Source: Eopsaltria australis
Lineage: Eukaryota; Chordata; Aves; Passeriformes; Petroicidae
NCBI GenBank assembly: GCA_034509425.1
Contig: JAVTVJ010001659.1
Span: forward strand, 1-64,000
Reading direction: 5' to 3'
Length of the DNA stretch: 64,000 nt
The notes beneath the pieces were generated by a model. It was given only the letters and a program-made list of their open reading frames with translations, was not told the origin of the DNA and did no database searches. Positions 28,475 through 64,000 of this stretch are shown one piece after another; position 1 is the stretch's first letter; each line of letters starts with the position of its first letter. The position numbers and the translations under genes are program-made.

Positions 28475-28480
28475 TTTAAT
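28475..28480 (-). promoter_or_regulatory. candidate GNAT3 polyadenylation signal (ATTAAA)
   Basis: An ATTAAA hexamer lies about 65 bases past the GNAT3 stop codon on the minus strand. It is the commonest variant of the poly(A) signal, but no obvious GT-rich downstream element follows. A full AATAAA occurs further on at 27760-27765. Either, both or neither may be used. Confidence 0.25.
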
Positions 28481-28544
28481 TTCAGTCAGCACATCAGATG
28501 AAGACAGGAAAGTGGACTGAGGCTCTGAGCAAGGGAATGAATGG

Positions 28545-53549
<25,005 letters not shown>

Positions 53550-55946
53550 CTTGAGATGTTAAAAGTTCTCTTTATGCAGCAATTTACTTCTTATCAGACC
53601 AGTTGCTTTGATTCAGAAGGACAACCATCAGTGCTTAAGGAAAATTTTAAAATCCCATTCGACCTCTCTGGTCAGCCTTTTCACCTGCCACATGACCTGG
53701 AGATGCTGTAGTCAAGCATTTACATAGGGACACAAAAAGGAAGTGTTATGATGTCATAGAATTAAAGTTATCCATTCAAGATCAAACCAAGGTATGGATA
53801 GATCTCTCTTCTTGTTCAGGGAGATTTTGTTTCAGTTGCTTCAAAAAAATGTGCTAAATATCTTGAAACAACACGATTGGAAATAACTACAGAGTAAAAT
53901 TTTCAGCTTGTGGAGCAGTGTGCATGCCCTGAAGCAAAAAAAACTCCAGCAGCTGCATTTTTTGGTTTTCATCTTTCTCAGTGGTCATATCTCTAAATAT
54001 ATGTATCCTTTATTTTTAAATGAATTGTAATTTACAATAATAAAGACATTTTTTATTTATTATTTTGACTTATTATTTTTGATTTATTAACTAGCATGTG
54101 GAATGTTTGTTGCATTTTCATATTATGGCAAGTACATTTATTTTCTTGGAGTGGTAAAGGACACCTTACAGTAATTTGTAATATCTTTCTAATAATTTTG
54201 CACAGACATTCCTCTTTAATGTCAGAGTTTTTGACATTTTTAAAATTATTTTATTAGCAGCTATCAGCTTTGGCTGAAAGCACCACACATTTTCATATGT
54301 AAGAAAGGACACAGGGCAGATTCTCCCCACAGATGTAATGATTTCATCTTAGTTTCTTCATAGTGCAATAGTATTATAGAAATGTTTTATGTAATATGAT
54401 GGAAATATTGTTTAGCATGTGGTGTCAGCAGTGAGAAAATATATCTACTAATAATAGTGTGACAGTGAAAAAGTTAGAACTACTGTCAGAACTAAAAGGT
54501 AGAAAATACCTTTTTTTGCCCCTTCTCTTCAGATTAAGGATTTAAATAAAATAAATCTCACCAGTGTGAAAGACTATTATTCATTTTAGGCTTATATTTA
54601 TTCATTTTATAAAGTATTTTGGTTATATAAAAAGCATAAACATTAAATTATATTAAAATTCTACTATTTTTCAGTAATAGTAGTTAATAATAACTTGACA
54701 TTTTATAAATATATGAAGTTCAGCATGAAAATAATGTTTAAGGGCTAAATAAACATGCAGGTCGTTTTGATTTAAGTTAGAAGAATTTTTAGGTCAGAAG
54801 ATAAATGAGGAAGAGGGCCAGAGGCAAACTCATCCCATCCTAGTGAAAAGAAACTTCCCCACAGCAGAAGTGTGGTCCCCAGATCAGCAGGAAGGCACCT
54901 GGTACTGGGTGGGGAAGATGGGAGTGAGCAGAATAAATATCACCACTGCACTCATGAATTCTGAGCCATTAGTGCTGGAGAGAGCTGCTCTGAAAAAGGA
55001 CAGGTCCTCTGCTGTGCTCATCCCACTCAGCATGGTCTTCTCAGGCTTAATTTTCAGACCACCAGCTGCAGCAAAGACACAAAGTTGTGGTTTGTCAGTA
55101 TATTCTTCTCAGTCAGCAGTGCACAAAGCCACGCAGTTTTCAGTCTCCTTGCACTGAGCTGCCAGAAATGATCAATCTGTGCTTGGTAATGGCTGAATTT
55201 TTGCATATATATTTACTATGCAAGGAAATCCTCTGTTTTGTTAAGCTTATATTCCTGATTTGCTTATTGTTTAAAATAGGCCATCATAAGGTCTTAATAC
55301 AGCCATGGTAGCAATTGATTTGTTTAAAAAATGAAAATAATCAACTTTGGGAGTGTGGTATCTGTGCCAGGTGTCTGTTTATCAGAACTGCAGGAAAGTA
55401 GAGTGTTCCTATGGATTTCAGGGGGGTTGAATAGTAAGCATTTCTGAAATTCAACAGGACTGAACATTAACTGATATCAGAAATCATGGAGATGAACATC
55501 ATCTCCAAATTACAGGCCCAATTCCATGCATTTATGAGTATAACCCCATTAATTTTGCAGTTGATTTTTACAGTATCAAGCTGGAATATGGTAAGGGTAA
55601 ACCATTCAGTTTATTGGAGGGGTGCAAATGAATCCTTGTTTACATAATTTTTCCTAGATTGAAAATAATGGAAAATCAATGTGTATCCCATAATGGAAGT
55701 TTCCTAATATTCTCTGTTATTACGATGATGTACAGGAATTGGTTTTAAATAAGTAGGTGTCTAAATCAAGCAGAATGTAAAGAGAATGTGCATAAAGATA
55801 AAACCAATTATTTCATAAACATGCAGTGTCTACAGTGCCCATTTTATTTACACAGTTCTATCTTCTGACTCTTCATAGTTTACTGAAAAAACCCCACAAC
55901 AATCTGTTTCTATTTCTTTCGAGAGTAAACAAGGTTCTGTTTTGCT
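53550..55946. other. region immediately upstream of the GNAT3 start codon
   Basis: This region must hold the 5' UTR and promoter of GNAT3 unless there is a further non-coding exon. I see no convincing TATA box at a sensible distance: the CATAAAG at about 53571-53577 is too close to the ATG. There is no CpG island, which fits a tissue-restricted gene. The stretch 54000-54750 is very AT-rich. Confidence 0.5.
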
Positions 55947-56219
55947 TTAGACATCCTCCTTCTCTTCCTCTTCATCATCACCAACAATGTTTTGATCAAG
56001 AAAATTTCTGATGATGATTAAGCCAGAACTAATAGACAATGCCTTACAGGGTTCAGTTGATTCTAAAATACTTTTTTGATGTATTTTCTTGACCTCTTCC
56101 AGGTGCAAGAATAAAAATATAGTCTCATCTTGCTTCTCTTCTATTGTTTCAGCCATCTTTATTTGGTATGGAAGTCTTTGGAGGTAAGTCTGCAAAATGC
56201 TCCTACAAAATGAAGTCAT
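55947..56219 (-). other. unexplained 90-codon ORF with acidic C-terminus
   Basis: I do not recognise this protein. The ORF runs from MTSFCRSILQTYLQ to an acidic end GDDEEEEKEDV and stop, and is rich in Glu, Lys, Ile and Leu in helix-like patterns. This composition is less random than its neighbours. Two acceptor-like sites on the minus strand (TTTTGTAG and TTTTGCAG, around 56190-56205) open in frame into the TYLQRLPYQIK segment. It could therefore be a terminal exon of an unannotated gene or a fragment of a decayed retrocopy. No partner exon, start context or poly(A) signal was established. A chance ORF remains quite possible. Confidence 0.25.
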
Positions 56220-57318
56220 GTTTTGTAAAGAATATTACTTTTTGTGGCTGGAGTTGTTTCTGGTGATTCACTCTAGGTGGTGCTGATAATATTGAGTGTT
56301 CACTAAAGCATTCTGCAGCTGGACGAGCTCTCAGACTGTCTGAAAGGTTGTTTCAAGTGATCCCTTCAAAATTCATGGATGGGGCATTTTGAATGCCAGT
56401 TGCAACTTTTTGTTTTATATTAAAGTGGTACTGGTCTGGGATTTTTTTGCAAATAATATAGATTGTCCTGGTAATAGAGTTCTCAAGTAATTTAGGTTTT
56501 CAGTTTCATTTTCAATTTAATCTGAAAGTATTAAATGTGTCCCACTCAAGGAAAAAGGAATCGCTTAGGAAATTCATGTCTTTTAAGTTTTCTTTCTTAC
56601 TTTCTCTCTAGGTCTTTGCATTTACAATCTGTTTAGGCTGGAATCTGGTAACGTTTTCCACGTTTTCCCCAAAATGAATGTTTTGTCTTTTTCCTGATAA
56701 AATTTTATGGAATGACATGGATGAAAAAGGAGGAAGTTTTAGAAAGAATAGATTTCTCTAAATTTAGGAACTTTCAATGCAAATCCTTTAGTATACTTCT
56801 AAATAAAGGAAGCTTGAAAAATCTTCAGTACAATGCCTTTTACAATCAGAGGAAACTGTTCAGCTCTTTTGTCTGGCTACTGAATTTCTCACAGTGCGCC
56901 TCCCAATTACAATTGGCAGCATTTCAGTGGGAAAAAGACCCACTGAAATATTGACAAACCCATCCAGTCATTGGTAATTACTGACATGCATAGATACCTG
57001 CTCAGGGACACATATTTTAGCTTTTGAGACATGTTAAGAGCCTTATCTCTGGCACTGGGCCACAGTCACGGGGTGGAAATGTTTGTGGAGCTGAGGCAGA
57101 GTCCCCACTCAGGGCTGTGCTGGGCTGGGTGACTGCACAGGCTGGGATGTCACCTGCCCTGCACTGCCTGCCTGCTGCCAGCCAAGTGCCACATGGATGC
57201 CAGTCCTGCTGGGAGCTTTGTGCTAGGGCAGAAGGTGGACCCAGAAAAAGCTTAAAAATTCAGCAGTGAAAAGCCCTGAGAAAATTTAAGTTTGAACTTA
57301 TTTCTACTTTGAGCTGAG

Positions 57319-57372
57319 GGTTGGACCAGAGACCACAGGAAGCCCCTTCCAACAAAAATAGTTCTATTGTTT
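57319..57372 (+). mobile_element. CR1 LINE terminal fragment, diverged
   Basis: TTGGACCAGAGACCACAGGA, then CCCCTTCCAACA and TTCTATTG, follow the order of the CR1 3' end but with many changes. The GC-rich stretch just upstream (57040-57250) may be unrelated. Confidence 0.5.
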
Positions 57373-58787
57373 TGTTAGAGAAATTCCAACTAGTTTTACC
57401 TTTGCTTTAGTTTATAAAGCTTGTCTATGAGTTACTAAGACCTTAGTTTAGCTTTTTCTTTACCTTCAATATTAAAAAAAATATAAAACTTGGATTATTT
57501 TCTTTTTATCTGCTCTGCCTCTTCGTAATTATTTCCTCTTCCCTTTTCTGCATAGGATATAAATGTGAAAATCTAAGTGAAATCTGAGATTTTTGTGTCA
57601 TTCTGGCTCCTCAAACCCCAATTTGTCATCTTCTCTCTAGGAAACCTTATCAAATAGCAGAAGAAAAAAGAAAATCTTGGCCCTTAGCTCTGTACTGTTA
57701 CAGTAATGGTACTTTAACATTTGAAAAGCCATTAAGTTCTGTAAGAAAGGTAAAAAAAATGACATGGTCATTCATTTTTACTCCTTATAGACGTGAAAAA
57801 AAAAGAAGGGTAGAAACAACATCACAGATGTCAAAAGAAAATATTTTAGAAACAATAGAGAGTTCCTACATTTTCAATCCTGTCAAACATTTCTTCCTCA
57901 AGTACAGATAGAAGCAGCAATTCTTTTCCTTTTTTTGGTGAAAATCTCAGTCCCATTATGACATAGGTGAACTGTGCTGGCTTCAGTACACTCATCAGCC
58001 TTCATTCTGTAATTGCAGCTCGTGCTGATTCAGTGGAATGTGACATTGAGTGAGAAAAGATTATTGAGCACTAGGGGAGACTCACTGGCTGAGTTTTGGT
58101 CCAGGTAAGACCCACTTAGTTCTGACAAGTTTGCCAGTTCTTCAGCTGAAACATTGTCTGTGTTATCAGTGAACCTATGCCAATTTTTGCGGCTAAGCTG
58201 CTGTGTTTGGATTAATAACTGGTCATTCCAAGTCTGAAACTTGATATATAAATTTGGCTGACCAGTGTAAAAAAAAAAAAAGCAACATCCAGTGCAAAGC
58301 TATAAAAGCCCAAACCCCTCAGTGTCCCTCAAACCAATACTCTTATTCCAGTCTGTGCTTACAGGATGCCTGGGACGTGTTTGTCAGAGCTGCACTGAGC
58401 ATGGCAATTTCCCCTGACTTCTCACGTAAGAACAGCAAACATTTCAGGCTCTGACCTTTCCACAAAGGTTAACAAATGATCTCTCTGCTATGGTAAGTTT
58501 AATTTTTCTCACAGCTTATTGCTGATTCACACAAGAAAATGGAAAAGAACAATCAGGAATTAGTGCATTATAAAATGGTTTGTGGTCTTTGAACTCATGT
58601 ATTTCCCACTTGATTGTCTGAGGCTCTCTTCTGTTGACTCCTGTAAGAGGTGCACCTGGTATTTTTTGCAAGGGGGGAAAAAAGAAAAAAAGGAAAAGGG
58701 AATCTTAGTAGAAAATGGGTGATGCCTGCTGTCTCTGATGAAAGGATTAAAGTTCTAGTACAAGGTGAACAGTCACCATGGTGCACT

Positions 58788-58803
58788 AAAAAAAAAAAAA
58801 AAA
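58788..58803. repeat. A16 homopolymer
   Basis: Sixteen consecutive A residues; a similar A13 run is at 58269-58281. Confidence 0.9.
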
Positions 58804-61800
58804 GCTTAAAACAATGGAGAAATACTTTGTCAACATCCCAATCTGAACAATTTCAATTCCCAGTAGAGTCATATATTAAGACTGATCAAGTCCATTGTGC
58901 TCTGAAAGCCAGAAATTAATGAAGAGTAAAAGCAAACACCATTCTGATTTGATGTGCAGAACCCTTTAAAAAACAAACATTTTAACCTTTGCTCTTTTCG
59001 TCAAACAAATATGCAACACAGATTATGGAAAAAATAAATACATTTTTCCCAGCAGATTAACATTCCTTCTTTTTTATTTGGCAGATTTTTTTCCAGCTAA
59101 GAAAACCTGTGATTGCAGTCCCCTCATCAGAATACATGCAGCTCTGTACTGACACAGCTGTGTAGTGGCTGGATAAAATCTGGTTTCTGATTCCTGGCAA
59201 GGATATAAGTGTGTAGTTGCAGAGCTTGGAGTAATTTTCAGGATGTCAGCTGAACTGAACTATTCTGTGTGGAGGGTGTTCACAAAATTTCCATAAGAGT
59301 TGTTGCCATATTGCAACAATACCTATAGAAATGACTGCAGAAGAGCTTGTTCTGCTGCTGAGCTAATACACTTCATCTGAAGAGATCTGTTTTATTCTGC
59401 ATTGATTCTTATACTACAAACTTACAGAAGCTGGCTGACATTTGCTGTGTGATATTTGTTCTATCATTCACACTCCAGGACATAACAACTAAATAAGATC
59501 CATTTTTTTTGATGGATTTTTAGAGAGGAGGTATTGTTACATTTTTTAAAGATGCATTTCATTATAACCCTATGTTAAACCTAAGCATTTAAAAGGATGG
59601 AGCATAGCACCTAAATGTGGTAAGGCAGAATAGAGAGATTTCCTAGAAATCTATAATGTTGAAATAATTCTGGGAAAGCTTTTATATCTTGCTCAGTGTG
59701 ACTTCTGAAAGAAAAGTTATTTCTCCAGAGAAGCAAAGTTGTCTCTTATTATCTTTGTCATTCGTAATCATTTTAGTCTCTGATTTAGTCATTGTCTTCC
59801 TTTGTGGTCAGATCTCCCTAATTTTCAAAGGTCTTCAACTAAATACCTAAAATGTTTTCTGTCTTGATGGTATCATTTGTGAGATGGTGACATGAAATCC
59901 CAACCTACACAGCTTTTGGGAATTTTAAGGATTAATGATGTTTTTACTATTATTCCATTCTAATTATGAAGCAATGTTCTAATTAATACAACTCTAGCTG
60001 ACACTTCCCCTAGAAAAATATGCATTGTCCAGGGAAGAATTCAATACAAAAGGGAAATTATCTCATTCTTCTCAGCTCCCACTCCCCTTAGAGAAATTTT
60101 AAAAAGCTGAGCATTTCTTCCTGAGCTAGGCTGGCCTCCACCCCAAAATGTTCTGTTCTTAGATAGGGAAGGAAAAACAAAAACAAAATGCTTTTACTAC
60201 TCTCCTGAATGGATTGAGCACAGGTCAGCCTCCCTGGGTATTTGGCAAGGGAGATCCTAAGCACATATGTTAAGAACTCCACCCACATTCAGTAAGTTGA
60301 TGGGGAAAATATAAAACTCTGAAACCTCACGTCCCATAAAAATTGAGGTCAGGACTTAGACACAAAGGAAAGGGAAGAGCCTAGAAGACTAGCCAGACAT
60401 TTCATGAATGCCAGTAGTGTCTAGATGCTGTTCCTCAAGAATTCACAGGCAGGAGTGGGTCTCCATCTTCAATAAAGGGTAAAAAGAAATGTAATTGGGT
60501 AATTATAGAATGAGATGTTGAGATGGAGAACAATACTGTACCTTCAGACTGCATATTAGTTTATGCCTCCAGGGATGATATTTTTGCTTCTCAAAATAAG
60601 ACTATCTTTTCCACAATTAAATATCCCTCCAGTTTTATTCTCAGAGTTACAAGTTTAAGTGGGCTTACTTTCTAGTCTTTTGAGATCTTGTTTTCTTGGC
60701 AGCTACAGATGTTTTGTGAAAATGTCTCCTTAATGTCTTCTCTTTCTAGCATCTTTCATGTCTCAAATTTATCTTTACCCGAGTCTTCCTCTAACTGAAT
60801 TGTGTAGCAGAATCTGCCAATTCTTTATACAGTATCTGTTTTCATATTTGCTTGTTTCAGTGATTTTCACATTAGAGATTCTGCAAGGTAAGCCTGCAGG
60901 TATTTAAGACACTCTGTAGGATAACTTGAGTTACCCCATGTTGTAGTGTCCAATGTCTGAAATGTTCTGCTTATTCTGGCAACTATTGTGTTTTTGTATT
61001 TATTACTAAATCTGTTGTGGTAGCACTTTCATGGGATTGCAGGGTGACATTTTCTTCAGCAGTCACTGCAGTGCCTGTCTCTTATTTTAACGTGCTGTGC
61101 AGCTGGCAAGCTGTGTTACTGATATTTCACACAACTCTGGCAGGCTATTTATCTGCGTGCCCTCTTCTGCTCCAGAGTCACCCTGGTGAAAAGTCACCTC
61201 TGGGTTGAGCTTCTGGCTGGATGCCAGACATTGCCCTGTGTGATTCCAGCTCACATACCTGTCATGGTCCTGCTGGCTAAGCAGTCATGCCTCGTGTTTC
61301 AGTGTGGTTCTCTACTTATGTCTTATATTTCATTTGAACCTGCTCAGTTTTTAAATCTCTCTGGAGCACAAACGCTGCAGAGCTGGGTTCCTGTGTTTAT
61401 GATCAAACTTCTCATTTGTATGTATTCAATCCCATACTCTGTTCAGATTTCCACTCTGCAGTTAAGCCTTTCCTTGCAGACATGGTTCAGCAATGCATGT
61501 TGCTTTTCCACATGACCTGCCCTCATGGATTATCTTGTGGCATGTGACAGAAAGAAATACGCCTTCTTGCTCAGTATTTGCCCCCTGCCCTCAGTTATAC
61601 CTTGAATTTATAGGCATCAGCTATATTAGTAAACCCAAGAATGCCTGGCAATTTTCCTGGAACTGGGTTCTCTGTGCTTGTATGTCATAGGACAGTCTCA
61701 ATAAAGAATTTGGTGTGTTTATGAAATTCCCTGAACAATTCATACACTTGGCCAGACAAAACTGGCACAACTGAAGGCAGATTGCTTACAATCTGTTTGG

Positions 61801-62361
61801 TTTGAAGACTGTGGCAGTTTATTAATAGACTTGAGCTGGACAGTGATAATTGTTCTCAGTTCCTATAGGTGTGAGTCACATTCTGGAGCTGGCATGGCAC
61901 TTCTGTTCAGATGGCTGCAGCATCCTACTTATTTCACAGGACCATGTGCCTGGAAGACAATACCTGTGTGACACAGGAACACAAAACCTGTTCAGTGGAG
62001 TGGTCCTTCAGTGTTCTGTGGGCATCTGGCAGCTACCTTCCACTCCTGTTGAAATCCTAAGTACTACCAAGCAAAAAGCAGAGCAGCCGATTTTCTTGTT
62101 TTTCCCACCAGTTTATTATTCTTCTCTGGCTTGTGGAGAATTCTCAAGTCCTGTGTTCAGAAGAGAACAGGCAATGATGTGCTCCCTGGTAATCTGTTGA
62201 AATTATTGGCCTGCCTGTGGTCTGTATCCAGAACCAACATTTTTTACTCAAGGCTCTGATCAGACACCTGCTCAGCATCCTCCCTGTACCATCCTCTTGG
62301 GAAATATGCTCCTACACAGCAGTAAGGGTAAATTGTAAAATTGCCTTGTCAAAGAAGGGTA

Positions 62362-62550
62362 ATGGAGCTGGGGAAGGGTCTGGGGCACTGAGGAGCAGCT
62401 GAGGGGTGATTATCATGGAGAAAAGGAGGCTCAGGGGGGATGTTATCACTCTCTACAACTGTCTCAAAGGAGGTTGTAAACAGGTGGAGGTTGGTCTCTT
62501 CTCCCAGGTAAAAAGTGTCAGAACAAGAAAAAATGGCCTCAAGCTGCACT
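62362..62550 (+). mobile_element. CR1 LINE fragment (ORF2, C-terminal part)
   Basis: The plus strand contains a block translating as [20 protein letters not shown], then [10 protein letters not shown], matching the CR1 segment RLRGDLIALYNYLKGG...EVGVGLFSQV. It starts with GAGCTGGGGAAGGGTCTGGG and stops before the GRFRLDIR motif, so both ends are truncated. Confidence 0.82.
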
Positions 62551-62880
62551 GTGGGAGTTTATCTGCGTGTGTGTATAAACTGTAAATCACCTCAACTCAG
62601 AAAAGGTGTACATAAATTTGAATTCAATATATATTTATTCATTCACTTCAATAATGAAAAATGTGGTATAAATATTTCTAAATACATGATTTTGATTAAA
62701 AATATTTCACACTCAGTATCCTGTCAAACAGATCCCAAAATTCTCTGCCACATGTGTACTTATTGTCAAACAAAAATAAAACAATTATCTTTTTGGTTCT
62801 TGATGGATATTAAATATCCATCATGGCAAATACACACATATAAGAGATTGAAATAAATTATTCAATGATAGAATGTAAGT

Positions 62881-62935
62881 TCTCTCTCTCTCTCTTTAAT
62901 TCATCTCTTTCTTTCTCTCTTCCCTTTCACTCTAC
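62881..62935. repeat. (TC)n microsatellite and CT-rich tract
   Basis: About seven TC units are followed by a pyrimidine-rich stretch with TTTC and TCTC units. Confidence 0.85.
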
Positions 62936-64000
62936 CCATTTATCAAATCATACTGTAGTGTGCTTATACAGTAGGCAGGGATTAACATACCAATTTCCAT
63001 GCCAAGTGTGTAACTTACTGATAAAACTGAGGTTTTGCAGGTTTTGTGTATATGTAATAATTTATTGCTAACTTTTATGTTATGCTACTCTTTATTTATA
63101 GTTAATTAAAATCATGAATGTTTAATAAAACTTTATTCTAGCACTGCTGTTACAGTCTTGAAATGTATTTTTTGACATGAATTGCAACTGTCTGCAGATG
63201 CCTACAGTGTACAAGCCTACATCTGGACAAGCTACCTTCAGTCATTTAAGTCACTCTCAGTCATTTTTATAGGCAATAAAAAATAATAGACACTTCCACA
63301 GTTCAGTTTTCTCTCATACTTGAAACATGCAGCACAGAGGTCTCATCTTTTGCTGCCAAAAACCTTCAGCAAGAATACTAAAATATTTTTGTCTCACTTA
63401 CATTGTCACGAAAGTTCTTCTGAGCATGTTTCTCACTGGAAGAAAATCCTTTGCCTCAAAACCCTCCTGGTTTTTTCACTGTTCTAAATTCATCAGTTCT
63501 CCAGGGAGAATTTTAATAGTGTTTTTCTCCCATGCAAATAGCTGGTGCAGAAGCTAGGGATGAACTGATTTTCTCAAAGTTGTTGGACAACTGACAATGT
63601 CAGCAATGTCCAGAAGGACTCCAAGAGACAAAGGTCAGCTTCCCATCTCAGGAAAACACTGTGCAAAGATCTTGAAGTTAGGAGCTCTTCCAGACTTCAG
63701 TGCATGAACACATCTGATTTGTTACTGGCAGTTGCCTGCAGAGGTTACTGGAGGCTGCCTGCAGTGGTTGGTGGCAGCCACTCCGGAGACATTGTGATAA
63801 ACTTGAAGACCTGCTGGACAAAAGGTCCATGTGAAACTCATGAGTACTCAAAAAAAAAAAGTTCGGAAAATTAACACAAAGTTGTACAATGGTCAAAGAC
63901 AGTAATTATTTCCAACATGTCATAATAGAAATGAAAAGATGTTGTAATTTTATTGATTAAATCACATATTTTGTTAAATAGTCCAGTGGTTGATCTATGA

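Larger units (their letters stand above)
56220..64000. other. upstream intergenic sequence
   Basis: Contains the CR1 pieces and simple repeats listed separately. A GC-richer patch lies at 57040-57250. A series of plus-strand ORFs (61017-62402) flanks an AATAAA at 61700-61705, but none shows a known domain. I looked for CD36 coding exons, expected on this side from mammalian synteny, and saw none. Confidence 0.55.

Noticed and set aside
53569..53578. CATAAAG as the GNAT3 TATA box.
   Set aside because: It lies only about 20-28 bases upstream of the ATG, which would leave essentially no 5' UTR.
53550..64000. CD36 coding exons expected from mammalian synteny.
   Set aside because: No translation in this interval resembles CD36. 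The gene probably lies beyond the window.

Overview
The window looks like nuclear DNA of a bird. It is AT-rich and mostly non-coding. Its interspersed repeats are fragments of CR1, the LINE family typical of birds and other reptiles. It also holds one short solo LTR of a class II-like endogenous retrovirus and scattered microsatellites. The only protein-coding gene I can reconstruct has eight exons joined by canonical GT-AG introns. There is no bacterial-type gene organisation, CRISPR array, rRNA or recognisable tRNA. Nothing in the sequence fixes the bird order or species.

The gene is GNAT3, the alpha subunit of gustducin, the taste-cell heterotrimeric G protein. It lies on the minus strand from the ATG at 53549 to the stop codon ending at 28545. 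The exons are 118, 43, 142, 158, 129, 130, 154 and 191 bp, which is the classic Gi/transducin exon pattern. They join without a frameshift or premature stop into a 354-residue protein. That protein has the P-loop, switch I, switch II, NKxD and TCAT motifs, a myristoylation-type N-terminus and the CGLF C-terminus. One conserved switch I lysine is replaced by glutamine (residue 180).

Layout: 1-28544 is intergenic sequence downstream of GNAT3, with CR1 pieces at about 3759, 9385 and 28175, simple repeats and a perfect 22-bp palindrome at 16641. From 28545 to 53549 is GNAT3. Intron 4 holds a 365-bp solo LTR with a perfect 6-bp target-site duplication, in the same orientation as the gene. Intron 1 holds a CR1 fragment of about 1.1 kb, also in the gene's orientation. 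From 53550 to 64000 is the region upstream of GNAT3. It has no recognised gene, one unexplained minus-strand ORF with an acidic tail (55947-56219) and two CR1 fragments. In mammals CD36 lies upstream of GNAT3, but I see no CD36 coding exon here.

I found no convincing new multi-gene system. The points most worth checking are the switch I substitution, the sense-oriented LTR with its own polyadenylation signal inside GNAT3, and the acidic-tailed ORF upstream.
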